Numbered from the stretch's first letter, positions 1 to 7,742 are shown. The stretch is DNA of 16,362 nt from M3007 sp046155725 (GCA_046155725.1 JBJXFT010000078.1:1-16362), one strand, 5' to 3'. The notes: generated from the letters alone by a model not told the origin. Numbers and translations: made by a program.

Positions 1-48
1 ACCGCCGACGCCATCCTCGAACTCCAACAAAAACGATATCCTGCCTAA
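1..48 (+). CDS. C-terminal fragment of an unknown protein
   Basis: Frame 1 is open from the window edge and reads TADAILELQQKRYPA before a TAA stop at 46-48. Only 15 residues are present, so no family can be named. The residue composition is normal for a real protein tail. The next gene is convergent and ends 35 nt away, so the gap is a short convergent junction. It could also be a chance open frame. Confidence 0.4.
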   Translation, partial: TADAILELQQKRYPA

Positions 49-82
49 GCGGGATGAGAGGGGTTAACGGAAACCGAACCCG

Positions 83-463
83 CTATGGCAGTGGGCGCAG
101 CTGGATGCCCGGCAGGAAATTGAAATGCTTCAAATTGTAGGTGTAAAGCTCCACGTCGTTCAAAATGGCGGAAGCGCCAATCAGGGCATCCGGAATGCTC
201 AAACCGTTGCTCAAACGGTAGTCCTGGAGGAATTCGACAGATTTTTGCGAGATGGCTTCGTTCAGGTGAATGATGTTTCTCTGCTTCACCCTTGCTAGCA
301 GCCATTGGAGGTCGTTTTTGTTTTGCACCCCGGAAAGCAACTCCATCAGCACGACGGAAGGCATCAACACGTTGGGGTCGCCGATTTGCCGGATTTCCTG
401 CACCACAATCGGGTCGTTGTGGAAAAGCTTGATAAATACATTGGTGTCGCAGGCTGTTTTCAT
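83..463 (-). CDS. vapC: PIN-domain ribonuclease toxin (VapC-like)
   Basis: This 126-residue protein has the length and motif order of a single-domain PIN nuclease, the toxin half of type II toxin-antitoxin pairs. Family knowledge: such toxins cleave RNA with Mg2+ held by a cluster of acidic residues. Visible residues are D6 in CDTNVF, E41 in VVLMELLSG, D92 in SIPDALIGASA, and the C-terminal T108/N110 in YTYNLKHF. The start at 463 was chosen because MKTACDTNVFIKLF is the usual PIN N-terminus and AGGAAGG lies just upstream. A longer open frame only adds residues that overlap the upstream gene. The ATG overlaps the TGA of the upstream antitoxin gene (ATGA), which indicates translational coupling. 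Its RNA target cannot be read from sequence. Confidence 0.85.
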   Translation of the reverse strand: MKTACDTNVFIKLFHNDPIVVQEIRQIGDPNVLMPSVVLMELLSGVQNKNDLQWLLARVKQRNIIHLNEAISQKSVEFLQDYRLSNGLSIPDALIGASAILNDVELYTYNLKHFNFLPGIQLRPLP

Positions 464-711
464 ATCCTTCCTCCCCAGGCTTTGAACCGAAGTTCTTCTG
501 CGGTGATTGGGTTGTTTTTCCAGATGCCCGCCAAGGACAGCCAATCCGTGCATTCGCCGGAAGCACCATTGACTGCAGAAGCGGTGACAGGTGGATGGGC
601 AACTGTAAGTGGTTTGTCTTTGAAGATGACTTCAAAGCCGAAGGATTTCAGGAAGTCCGCTATTGTTTGCAGGGCTTCGAGGTTTTCCGTGCGGATGATG
701 ATTTCTGACAT
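460..711 (-). CDS. Antitoxin partner of the PIN toxin
   Basis: This 83-residue protein lies directly upstream of the PIN toxin, sharing 4 nt with it (ATGA). The C-terminus IWKNNPITAEELRFKAWG resembles the toxin-binding tail of small antitoxins paired with PIN toxins in Bacteroidota. The N-terminus (MSEIIIRTENLEALQTIADF) resembles the short alpha/beta start seen in DUF2683-like antitoxins. No clear AbrB or ribbon-helix-helix DNA-binding motif is recognisable, so autoregulation is an inference from the family. A TATCTTTG -7 element lies 17 nt upstream of the ATG. Its role would be to hold the toxin inactive in the cytoplasm and probably repress the operon. Confidence 0.75.
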   Translation of the reverse strand: MSEIIIRTENLEALQTIADFLKSFGFEVIFKDKPLTVAHPPVTASAVNGASGECTDWLSLAGIWKNNPITAEELRFKAWGGRI

Positions 712-727
712 TGTGGTAGATTTTATC

Positions 728-735
728 CAAAGATA
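728..735 (-). promoter_or_regulatory. -7 promoter element of the toxin-antitoxin operon
   Basis: On the minus strand this reads TATCTTTG, an exact match to the Bacteroidota TAnnTTTG consensus. Transcription would start about 5-7 nt downstream, giving a leader of roughly 10 nt before the antitoxin ATG at 711. No convincing TTG-type -33 box is seen at the expected spacing. Confidence 0.55.
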
Positions 736-801
736 AGTGGTTCTCTTTTTCCAGTTCAGCTTTTTATAACAAATTTCCTCACCGCCAGCACCTCGCCCGG
801 C

Positions 802-2700
802 TCACCGCAGCAGCGTAACCCCACCCTTCTCCAAAAAACGCAGCCGCTCCCCAACGCGGATCGCCTCGTACTCCACCCGCCAGGCATACACGTCCGAAGG
901 CGCGTCCAAGTCCTGGATGCGCCCATCCCAGCCCGCCAAAGGGTCGTCCGTCTCAAAGACCAACTCCCCCCAGCGCGAGAAAACTTTCAGGTTGGAAAAA
1001 ACAACCTCGCAGGGAAAGACCGGGCGGAACACATCGTTCGAGCCGTCACCGTTTGGCGTGAAAGCGTTGGGGAAAACATCCTCCTTCGCGCCGATTGTCA
1101 CCTCTTTTGAAACTTCGTTGTCGCAGCCGTTGAACTCGCCCTTGCGCGTCACCACAATGCGCCCGCCCTCCGTGTGGCAGATGCGTCCCGCTTGCGCGGG
1201 ATCAGGCTCCGCGCCTTCAATATCCAGTGTATAGTTCACCCCAGCAATGTTTTCGAGCAACGTGATCTGCGTGCACTCGCCGGGGCAAAGCGTGCTGTCG
1301 GCAATCTCAAAATCAAGTTCAATCGGCAGGCAAACCGTGTTGACAACAGCCGCCGCATCCGTGGCCGTCATCGTGGCGAACTGCGCTGCAAAGCCCGTCG
1401 TCTCGTTTGGCACCAGCGACGTTTGCTCCGGCATCTGCTCCTCGCGGACGAGCAAAGTGGGGTTTGGGCAGCAATCGCCTGCCTTCCCGTTGCGGTCAGT
1501 TTTTGCTAAAAAAAAATTGCGCGGATTGCCCGCGCTGCTCGTGCCCACCGTAGCGAACCCATCTTCGTGCGGCTTCACCTGCCAAAGGATATTGCCCGTG
1601 CCGTCGCCCTTGTAGGTATTCTGCCAGAGCATATCGTTTGCCCCGTTGAGTTTTATCAGGATGGCGGGCGTACCGCTCGGCGCGGGCCTGCCGAGGCTCA
1701 GCACGAATTGGTCGCCGGGCAGCGAAGTCAAGTCCGTCACCCCGACGTGCTTGCTGGCAATCCCGTACGTGAACGAAGTTTTCAAATTGCCGTCGCGGTC
1801 AGTCGTCAGCGTCCAAGCACGGGCAAAGTCATTGTCGAAGCCCTGCGAGTTGCCAGCAAAAAGCAGCCCCCCGTTTTCGAGCGGCGCGATGTGGCTCAGC
1901 AAGTCCGTGTTGGTGCCGATGGAATATTTTTGGATCGCGCCGGGCATATTCCCATTCGCATCGAAGCGGGCATAAATGCCCTGCGATTCGTTGATTTCGA
2001 TGTGGTATCCGCTGCAATGGATAAACCCGATGGGGTCTTGCCAGCATTCGCCCAATTGCTCATAGCCCGGCTCGCCAAAAATGTGGTACCACAGCACGTC
2101 GCCGTTTTCGTTGATTTTCACCGCCAGCGCGTCGCGGTCGGTCGGCGAAATCACAAAATCGCCCGTGAGCAAATAGCCGCCCGCGAGCGGCGATATTTTT
2201 GGCAAACGGCTGCTCGGCACCGCCCGTCGGCACCAGACTACCGCCCCGTCCACAGGGTTGATTTTCATCCAGCCCGCCTTGGCCTCGCCGTTGATGTTGA
2301 ACGCATCGAACGCCACCAACAAGTTGCCGTCCGCAGTGCGGTGGATATCCATCGCCTCCGTGCGCTGGCCGTTCGAGTAGGTTTTTGCCCACAGGGTTTC
2401 GCCCTTTTCGTTGAGCATCAGCACCAGCATGTCCTGTTGGCTGCTGTTTTGCAAAGCCGTCGCGCCGGCCAGCACCATGCGGCCATTGGGCAAAACTTCC
2501 AACGCGTTGGCGCGGTCGTTGAAAAAGTGGTCGTACGTTTTTATGAAAACATCCTGCGCGGGGAGGAGAGTCGGCAGTAGCAGTAGGCAGCAACAGTAGC
2601 AGTAGCAGTAGGCAGTAGTCCGCAGTTTTAACCGCCATAGTTTTAACGACGGCGAGGACGCAGGTGGAAGCGAAGGCGAGAGCAGTTTTGTGTTTTTCAT
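802..2700 (-). CDS. Secreted protein with T9SS type B (gliding-motility-associated) C-terminal domain
   Basis: This 632-residue protein is probably exported by the Sec pathway and then by the type IX secretion system. The last ~90 residues, beginning FPNAFTPNGDGSNDVF and containing KVFSRWGELVFET and GWDG, match the gliding-motility-associated sorting domain (T9SS type B). Residues ~50-420 hold repeated propeller-like segments such as GGLLFAGNSQGFDNDFA and LLVAFDAFNINGEAK. A Cys-containing linker follows (CLPIELDFEIADSTLCPGEC). The signal peptide is odd: after a ~30-residue basic/Ser-Pro segment the core reads AYCYCYCCCLLLLPTLLPAQ, and that stretch is encoded by a GGCAGTA-type tandem repeat. 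The ATG at 2700 lies only 4 nt from a TACCTTTG -7 element, so the mRNA may be leaderless. The biological target is unknown; a cell-surface or secreted role is expected. Confidence 0.85.
   Translation of the reverse strand: MKNTKLLSPSLPPASSPSLKLWRLKLRTTAYCYCYCCCLLLLPTLLPAQDVFIKTYDHFFNDRANALEVLPNGRMVLAGATALQNSSQQDMLVLMLNEKGETLWAKTYSNGQRTEAMDIHRTADGNLLVAFDAFNINGEAKAGWMKINPVDGAVVWCRRAVPSSRLPKISPLAGGYLLTGDFVISPTDRDALAVKINENGDVLWYHIFGEPGYEQLGECWQDPIGFIHCSGYHIEINESQGIYARFDANGNMPGAIQKYSIGTNTDLLSHIAPLENGGLLFAGNSQGFDNDFARAWTLTTDRDGNLKTSFTYGIASKHVGVTDLTSLPGDQFVLSLGRPAPSGTPAILIKLNGANDMLWQNTYKGDGTGNILWQVKPHEDGFATVGTSSAGNPRNFFLAKTDRNGKAGDCCPNPTLLVREEQMPEQTSLVPNETTGFAAQFATMTATDAAAVVNTVCLPIELDFEIADSTLCPGECTQITLLENIAGVNYTLDIEGAEPDPAQAGRICHTEGGRIVVTRKGEFNGCDNEVSKEVTIGAKEDVFPNAFTPNGDGSNDVFRPVFPCEVVFSNLKVFSRWGELVFETDDPLAGWDGRIQDLDAPSDVYAWRVEYEAIRVGERLRFLEKGGVTLLR
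2573..2618 (-). repeat. GGCAGTAGCAGTA tandem repeat inside the signal-peptide coding region
   Basis: The plus strand shows about seven imperfect copies of GCAGTA/GGCAGTA. They lie within the start of the T9SS type B gene and encode the Cys/Tyr/Leu-rich hydrophobic core of its signal peptide. The same repeat words recur in the E2 gene near 11422-11575. Confidence 0.8.
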
Positions 2701-2704
2701 GGGG

Positions 2705-2712
2705 CAAAGGTA
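2705..2712 (-). promoter_or_regulatory. -7 promoter element of the T9SS type B gene
   Basis: The minus strand reads TACCTTTG, an exact TAnnTTTG match, followed by CCCC and then the ATG at 2700. If used, transcription would begin at or next to the start codon. No -33 TTG is found at good spacing, so the call rests on the -7 match and its position. Confidence 0.5.
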
Positions 2713-2790
2713 GCAGCCGCCGCAGCGCGTGTTTGTCTTTTTTGGTCAATTCAGTTGGGGCAAAATTCATTTCGCGCTCCACCTTTTCGC

Positions 2791-2798
2791 TACTTTTG
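2791..2798 (+). promoter_or_regulatory. -7 promoter element of the amino-acid dehydrogenase gene
   Basis: TACTTTTG matches TAnnTTTG exactly and sits 83 nt before the dehydrogenase ATG. It would give a leader of about 75-80 nt. It lies back to back with the minus-strand -7 element of the divergent T9SS gene, about 80 nt away. Confidence 0.5.
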
Positions 2799-2881
2799 CC
2801 CCGCACTCTGCTCAAGAAGCGCGGCAGCCATAACGCAGTCATTTGATGCCGCATTCCTAATCATTTACCACCACACATTGC

Positions 2882-4117
2882 ATGGAAACCCTCCTACAAA
2901 AGTACAAGGAGAAAAAACCCGAAATCATCTTTGAATGGCACGATGAAAAAACGGGGGCGGAAGGTTGGATCGTCATCAATTCGCTGCGCAACGGCGCGGC
3001 GGGCGGCGGCACCCGGATGCGCAAAGGGCTGACTTGCGAAGAAGTGGTTTCGCTGGCCAAAGTGATGGAAATCAAGTTCAGCGTGTGCGGCCCACCCATC
3101 GGCGGCGCAAAAAGCGGCATCAACTTCGACCCCGCCGACCCGCGCCGATTGGAGGTTTTGGAACGTTGGTATCGCGCGGTGCTCCCCATGCTCAAAAATT
3201 ATTACGGCACGGGCGGCGACCTGAACGTGGACGAACTCAAAGACGTGGTGCCCATCACCGAGGCGCTCGGCCTCTGGCACCCGCAGGAAGGCATCGTGCG
3301 CGGCCATCTCAAGCCCTCCGAAGGCCAACAGATCAACCTCATCGGCCAACTCCGCTACGGCTGCACCAAGATCGTGGAAGATTTGGACTACCTGCCCGAA
3401 GGCGGCCAGCACAAATACGCGGTGGCCGACCTCATAACCGGCTATGGTGTGGCCGAATCGGTGGGGCATTTTTACCACGTTTTTCATCAAGCTTCCCCAG
3501 TCGGCAAAACAGCCATTGTACAAGGTTGGGGAAATGTGGCCTCGGCAGCAGCCTGCTACTTGGCGAATTCGGGCGTGAAAATCGTGGGCATCATTGACCG
3601 TGAAGGCGGTATCCTCGCCCCCGAAGGGCTGGGCCTGGAGGAGGTGAAGCACCTTTTCAACGAGAAAGACGGGAACAAAATCACGGCACCCAACTTGTTG
3701 CCTTTCAATGAGGTGAACGAGAAAATCTGGAAAATGGGCGCGGATATTTTTATCCCAGGCGCAGCCTCCAAACTCGTCACGCGGACGCAGGTGGACGCGC
3801 TTTTGGAAGGCGGCGTGGAGGTCATTGCCTGTGGCGCCAACGTGCCGTTCGTGGACGACCAAGTGTTCTTCGGCCCCACTGCTCGGTTTGCCGATGAGCA
3901 CACGGCGGTGATACCCGATTTCATCGCCAACTGCGGCATGGCACGGGTTTTTGCCTACCTGATGCAGCCCGAAGCGGTCATGACCGACCGCGCTATTTTC
4001 TCCGACACATCCTCCACCATCCGCCGCGCATTGGAAGAAGTTAGAAAAAATAACGATTCTCCCCGAAAAATATCCACCACCGCTCTATTTTTGGCCCTGA
4101 AAAAACTTGGCGTTTGA
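2882..4117 (+). CDS. Glu/Leu/Phe/Val-family amino-acid dehydrogenase
   Basis: This 411-residue cytoplasmic enzyme belongs to the Glu/Leu/Phe/Val dehydrogenase superfamily. The family reaction is NAD(P)-dependent oxidative deamination of an amino acid to the 2-oxo acid plus ammonia, or the reverse. The N-terminal catalytic domain shows K65 in MEIKFSVCGPP, K77 in IGGAKSGI and D113 in TGGDLNVDE. These are the positions of the substrate lysines and catalytic aspartate. The Rossmann domain has VQGWGNVASAAACYL at 213-227. The motifs deviate from textbook members: GGAKSG instead of GGGKGG or GGGKT, and IANCGMARVFAYL where glutamate dehydrogenases have a LANAGG-like segment. Substrate choice (Glu, Leu/Val or another) therefore cannot be settled by eye. 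The start follows an AT-rich leader with no Shine-Dalgarno. Confidence 0.85.
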   Translation: METLLQKYKEKKPEIIFEWHDEKTGAEGWIVINSLRNGAAGGGTRMRKGLTCEEVVSLAKVMEIKFSVCGPPIGGAKSGINFDPADPRRLEVLERWYRAVLPMLKNYYGTGGDLNVDELKDVVPITEALGLWHPQEGIVRGHLKPSEGQQINLIGQLRYGCTKIVEDLDYLPEGGQHKYAVADLITGYGVAESVGHFYHVFHQASPVGKTAIVQGWGNVASAAACYLANSGVKIVGIIDREGGILAPEGLGLEEVKHLFNEKDGNKITAPNLLPFNEVNEKIWKMGADIFIPGAASKLVTRTQVDALLEGGVEVIACGANVPFVDDQVFFGPTARFADEHTAVIPDFIANCGMARVFAYLMQPEAVMTDRAIFSDTSSTIRRALEEVRKNNDSPRKISTTALFLALKKLGV

Positions 4118-4253
4118 ATTTTATTGCCGACCATTGCCCTGTTTTTCTACTCCTTTGTACGGCAACTCCTCGCTCTTCTAAAAATAAATCCCCACAGAAA
4201 TCCAGAACGAACGAAACTGTAAACATTCATTTCATTAAAAATTCAGCAACCCT

Positions 4254-5681
4254 ATGACGGTTCGGAAATTAACTTTTGCGCTCCTTTTGACCTTTTTTGG
4301 AATGGGCTTGGCTGCTCAAGAGGCAGGCTCGACCTATCGTTCGCTCACTCCCGCCGATCAGTGGGAAGTTGGCGTTGACCTCGGCACCCCGATGATCTTC
4401 GGCGACATTGACGCGAAATTCCCCGGCTTTGGCGGAGGCCTCCACGTCCGCAAAGCATTCGACCACGTTTTCTCCGTCCGCGTGGGCGGCCTGTTCGCCT
4501 CCATGAAAAACGAAGGCGATGCCCGCGATTCGGAGACCACTTGGTTCTCTGGCAGCGGCCAAGTGGTGATGACGGTGAACAACCTCCGTTTCGACAAGCC
4601 CTACCGCAAAGTGGGGGTCAATCTCTTTGGCGGCTTCGGGTACCAACATTTTGAAACAGAAATCACTCAGGGTACTCAACCAGTGGTGAAGAAGGATGGC
4701 TCGAATCCTATGGCCGAATTTGGCGTTGGCTTGGCCTTCCGGTTCAGCCCAAAATTCAACCTCGGCATCGAGTACACCATCGGCTATGTGCTCGGCAACG
4801 ACGGCGACTTGCTCGACAACACCGAGAACGAGGGCATCAGCCGCGACGCGTTCCACTGGCCGCACCTGTCGCTGAACTTCAACATCGGCGGCAAAGACAA
4901 AAACGGCAACAAGAAATCCGAGCCGCTCTACTGGGCCAACCCAATGGACATGTCGGCAAAGGCTATCACAGACCTCGAAGCCCGCGCCATCTACAACCCG
5001 ACCGACACGGACGGCGACGGCATCATTGACGACATTGACGACGAGGACAACAGCCCCGCTGGTGCCCGCGTGGACACCAAAGGCGTGACGCTGGACTCCG
5101 ATGGCGACAAAGTGCCGAACTACAAAGACAAAGAGCCGTTCTCGCCTCCCGGCTACACCGTGGATGCCATGGGCGTAGCGCAGGTGCCAAAACCCATCAC
5201 GGAGGCCGACGTGAACCGCATCGTGGACGCGAAAATCGCGGCGATCAAGTTCCCCACGCCCACACCCACTGAGTGGTTTTTGCCGATGATCAACTTCAAA
5301 GACAACCACTACGACGTGCGCTTCAGCGAGTATGAAAAACTCTACCAAGTGGCTTCTGTGATGAAAAACAACCCCAACCTCAAAATCGTAGCGGTAGGTC
5401 ACACCGATGCTCGCGGGCCAGAAGGCTACAATGCAGTGCTTTCTTACAACCGCGCAAAGGCTGCCATCGAGACCATCGTGTCGCAGTACGGCATCGCTCG
5501 GGATCGCCTCGTGCTCAACTGGTCGGGCGAGACCACCAACCTCGTTCCAGAAAAAGGATCGAGCGTCATCAACCGCCGCGTGGAATTCCGCGTAGCAAAA
5601 GGCGAAACCGAAATGGGGCGCCCCGAAGGCAAAGAAGCCGGCAAAGGCAGCTTCAAAGGCAACAAAGACGCTGGCTATTGA
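4254..5681 (+). CDS. OmpA-family outer-membrane protein with beta-barrel and peptidoglycan-binding domain
   Basis: This 475-residue protein begins with a signal peptide (KLTFALLLTFFGMGLAAQ). Residues ~30-220 alternate in the aromatic/Gly pattern of an outer-membrane beta-barrel (for example VGVNLFGGFGYQHFETEI). Residues ~240-300 hold Asp-rich calcium-binding-like repeats (DTDGDGIIDDIDDEDN, DSDGDKVPNYKD). The C-terminal OmpA domain has VGHTDARGPEGYNAVLSYNR and ends NRRVEFRV, the peptidoglycan-binding signature. A short Gly/Lys tail follows. Its role is probably structural, linking outer membrane to cell wall. The gene stands alone: a dehydrogenase lies upstream on the same strand with 136 nt between, and a strong terminator follows. 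Confidence 0.9.
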   Translation: MTVRKLTFALLLTFFGMGLAAQEAGSTYRSLTPADQWEVGVDLGTPMIFGDIDAKFPGFGGGLHVRKAFDHVFSVRVGGLFASMKNEGDARDSETTWFSGSGQVVMTVNNLRFDKPYRKVGVNLFGGFGYQHFETEITQGTQPVVKKDGSNPMAEFGVGLAFRFSPKFNLGIEYTIGYVLGNDGDLLDNTENEGISRDAFHWPHLSLNFNIGGKDKNGNKKSEPLYWANPMDMSAKAITDLEARAIYNPTDTDGDGIIDDIDDEDNSPAGARVDTKGVTLDSDGDKVPNYKDKEPFSPPGYTVDAMGVAQVPKPITEADVNRIVDAKIAAIKFPTPTPTEWFLPMINFKDNHYDVRFSEYEKLYQVASVMKNNPNLKIVAVGHTDARGPEGYNAVLSYNRAKAAIETIVSQYGIARDRLVLNWSGETTNLVPEKGSSVINRRVEFRVAKGETEMGRPEGKEAGKGSFKGNKDAGY

Positions 5682-5716
5682 TTTTTGATTTCGTAGCCAA
5701 CCACGATAGGACTACG

Positions 5717-5753
5717 ATGGGCAATCCCGGTATTGGGGGTTGCCCATTTTTTT
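5717..5753 (+). terminator. Rho-independent terminator after the OmpA-family gene
   Basis: A 12-bp stem (ATGGGCAATCCC pairing with the 3' arm ending TTGCCCAT, one G-U pair) encloses a 7-nt loop and runs into seven consecutive T residues. It begins 36 nt after the stop codon. This is the clearest intrinsic terminator in the window. Confidence 0.9.
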
Positions 5754-5865
5754 GTGTTTCAACATAAAGGCCGTCATGGTGCTATGGGGATAATAAACCT
5801 GATTTTGCCCGCGTTGGTGGGTACTTTTTCACTACTTTTCGTCAACATCGCCAAAACGTTTGTGC

Positions 5866-6729
5866 ATGAAAACCACAGTCATTAGAAATGCAACCTTTGG
5901 GTTTTGCGCCGCAGCCGCGCTTCTTTTTTCCTTCAAAAACTTCACGCTGCACAACGGCAACAGCCCTCAGCCCGCGCAGGAGCCGTTGCCCGACCAAACC
6001 ACCGAAGTGGCCTTCCAACATGGCGAGCGGCTCACCTACAAAATCTACTACAACCTCAACTTTATCTGGGTGCCGGCGGGCGAGGTGACGTTCAAAGTCT
6101 TTGACGAAGAAAATCAATACCACTACAAAGCCAAGGGCGAGACTTACGACTCGTACGAGTGGTTCTTTTCTGCCAAAGACGAATACGACTCGTGGGTGGA
6201 CAAAACCACGCTGCTCCCCAACTACTCCGAGCGCAGCGTGAACGAGGGCAACTACCACATTTTTGAGAAAATATCTTTCAACCAAGCCGGGAAAAAGATG
6301 ACTGTGTGGCGCGCGCCCAAGCGCGGCGGCGCGGAAGAAAAGACGGAGCACACGGTGCAGTCCGATTGCAACGACGTGCTTTCGAGCCTCTACAACCTCC
6401 GCAATTTTGACTTCGGGAGCCAACAGCCTGGCTATTCGGTGCCTTTCCGTGTTTTCATGGACAAAGAAGAGTTTCCTCTGAAAATGAACTACATGGGTAA
6501 GGAGTCGAACAAGAAAGTGTACAAAATGGGACGGTACAAAACGCTCAAATTTCAGCCACAGGTCATCGCGGGCAACGTGTTCAAAGAGGACGCGAAAATG
6601 ACCGTGTGGGTCTCCGACGATGCCAACCGCATCCCGCTCCTGATCGAATCGCCCGTGTCGGTCGGCTCCGTGAAAATGGTGCTGAAAGAGTATTGGGGCT
6701 TGAAGTACGGCTTCGAGGCGAAGAATTGA
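5866..6729 (+). CDS. DUF3108 family exported protein
   Basis: This 287-residue protein resembles the DUF3108 family, common in Bacteroidota and of unknown molecular function. Family-like features are the start of the mature part, FQHGERLTYKIYYNLNFIWVPAGEV, and the later FSAKDEYDSWVD and WVSDDANRIPLLIES segments. It is all beta-like and extracytoplasmic. The N-terminus has a weak signal peptide or anchor (ATFGFCAAAALLFSF). The ATG at 5866 was preferred over an in-frame TTG two codons earlier. A near-consensus TACTTTTC lies at 5833-5840. The gene follows the OmpA-gene terminator and so is probably its own transcription unit. An envelope role is inferred. Confidence 0.8.
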   Translation: MKTTVIRNATFGFCAAAALLFSFKNFTLHNGNSPQPAQEPLPDQTTEVAFQHGERLTYKIYYNLNFIWVPAGEVTFKVFDEENQYHYKAKGETYDSYEWFFSAKDEYDSWVDKTTLLPNYSERSVNEGNYHIFEKISFNQAGKKMTVWRAPKRGGAEEKTEHTVQSDCNDVLSSLYNLRNFDFGSQQPGYSVPFRVFMDKEEFPLKMNYMGKESNKKVYKMGRYKTLKFQPQVIAGNVFKEDAKMTVWVSDDANRIPLLIESPVSVGSVKMVLKEYWGLKYGFEAKN

Positions 6730-6797
6730 GCGCGGGAGAGGGAGCGCCCTCTACTTGCCACAAGCATCGTCACCGACGAACAGTAAAGGAGATTCCC

Positions 6798-6805
6798 TAT
6801 TTTTG
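6798..6805 (+). promoter_or_regulatory. -7 promoter element ahead of the truncated Uma2 gene
   Basis: TATTTTTG matches TAnnTTTG exactly and lies 16 nt before the ATG at 6822. The regulatory end of the gene therefore looks intact although the coding region lacks its normal N-terminal half. Confidence 0.5.
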
Positions 6806-6821
6806 TCCAAAATTTTCTGCC

Positions 6822-7151
6822 ATGGAAGCACAGGCCATCATTTGTGGCGAGCAAGCGTTTCGCAGCCACAAAGGCAAAATGAAAGCCACGCTCAACCCCA
6901 CCGTTATCATAGAAATCCTTTCCGACAGCACCGAAGAAGAAGACCGCATTGACAAATGGGCCTGCTATCGCACCGTCCCTTCCCTTCAGCAATACATCAT
7001 GGTGCAGCAAAATACCCAAAGCATACACAGTTACCGCCGCAAAACAGAGCGCGAATGGGGCTATTCCTATGCCAACAAGCCAGACGAATCCATCACCATC
7101 GCAGACTGCCTCGTGCAGATGAAAGATGTATACGAGGGGACGGAACTCTGA
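6822..7151 (+). pseudogene. N-terminally truncated Uma2-family (DUF820) PD-(D/E)XK nuclease
   Basis: The 109 residues match the C-terminal part of Uma2-family proteins: CGEQAFRSHKGKMKATLNPT, then VIIEILSDSTEEEDRIDKW, then RTVPSLQQYIMVQQ. Complete members are about 180-200 residues. They carry an N-terminal region and a PD motif just before the CGE segment. Here the protein begins MEAQAIICGEQ, so about 75-80 residues and the catalytic Asp are missing, while the distal Glu/Lys region is kept. No N-terminal remnant is seen in the 92 nt after the previous gene. A promoter-like element and ATG fit the short form, so it may still be expressed as a short protein. The 3' end is convergent with the acetyltransferase gene, 13 nt apart. 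Catalytic activity is unlikely. Confidence 0.7.
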
Positions 7152-7164
7152 GAAACTGTTTGAG

Positions 7165-7704
7165 TTATCCCCGAACCCGCGCCATCAAAATCACGTCAAT
7201 CAACTCCCCGTTTTTTATCGTGTGCTTTCGGGCAAAACCCTCGCGCTCAAAGCCCGCCTTTTCGAGCACCCGCGCCGAAGCAGGATTGTAGGAATGCACT
7301 TTGGCCTCAATGCGCACCAAGGCCGGGCGGCTTTCAAAAAGCCCGTCGCACAGCGCCCGCACCACATCCGTCATAATCCCTTGCCCCCGGAACGGCTCAG
7401 CCAGCCAATAGCCTATCTCGTCGAGATGCCCTTCCACACCCGTGCGGAGGAAAGCGCCAATACCGCCAATCACCCCGTGTTCGGCATGGCGGATAGCCCA
7501 GTTGGATACGAAACCTTGTTTTTCGCGGGCCTCGCGCATATTGTTTACCCACTGTTCTGCATCGGCTTCCGTGTAGGGAAAAGGGATGCGCAGCGTGTTG
7601 CGGTAGATGACCGGGTCGTTGAGATAGCGCACGAGGTTGGGCTTGTCGCCAGGCTCTAAGACAGTGAGCGCGATGTGCTCGCGGATGTGGATTTTTTCTT
7701 CCAT
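7165..7704 (-). CDS. GNAT family N-acetyltransferase (RimJ/RimL-like)
   Basis: This 179-residue cytoplasmic protein has the acetyl-CoA-binding signature of the GNAT fold: IGYWLAEPFRGQGIMTDVV, with R106-GQG-I110 as the pyrophosphate-binding loop. It also has the RimJ/RimL-type NPASARVLEKAGFEREG segment at 140-156. The family transfers acetyl groups to amines, often protein N-termini; the substrate here is unknown. The start at 7704 (MEEKIHIREH) was chosen because a longer frame would only add a Gly-rich stretch that overlaps the preceding gene. It lies 38 nt downstream of the BNR-repeat gene on the same strand, separated by a small hairpin (7719-7736), so co-transcription is possible. Confidence 0.85.
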   Translation of the reverse strand: MEEKIHIREHIALTVLEPGDKPNLVRYLNDPVIYRNTLRIPFPYTEADAEQWVNNMREAREKQGFVSNWAIRHAEHGVIGGIGAFLRTGVEGHLDEIGYWLAEPFRGQGIMTDVVRALCDGLFESRPALVRIEAKVHSYNPASARVLEKAGFEREGFARKHTIKNGELIDVILMARVRG

Positions 7705-7718
7705 GCTCCAGATATAGG

Positions 7719-7736
7719 TTTCGGCAAAGGCCGAAA
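7719..7736 (-). repeat. Small inverted repeat between the BNR gene and the acetyltransferase gene
   Basis: TTTCGG and CCGAAA form a perfect 6-bp stem around a 6-nt loop, directly after the stop codon of the BNR-repeat gene. No T-run follows in either direction, so it is a weak terminator candidate at best, or an mRNA 3'-end stabiliser. Confidence 0.4.
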
Positions 7737-7742
7737 GAAAAG

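Noticed and set aside
4128..4166. TTGCCG/CGGCAA inverted repeat after the dehydrogenase gene as a terminator
   Set aside because: The stem is 6 bp with a loop of about 27 nt and no T-run after it.
5842..6423. Long minus-strand open frame over the DUF3108 gene
   Set aside because: It is antisense to a gene with a recognisable family and has the Val/Ala/His-rich composition typical of shadows of GC-rich coding DNA.
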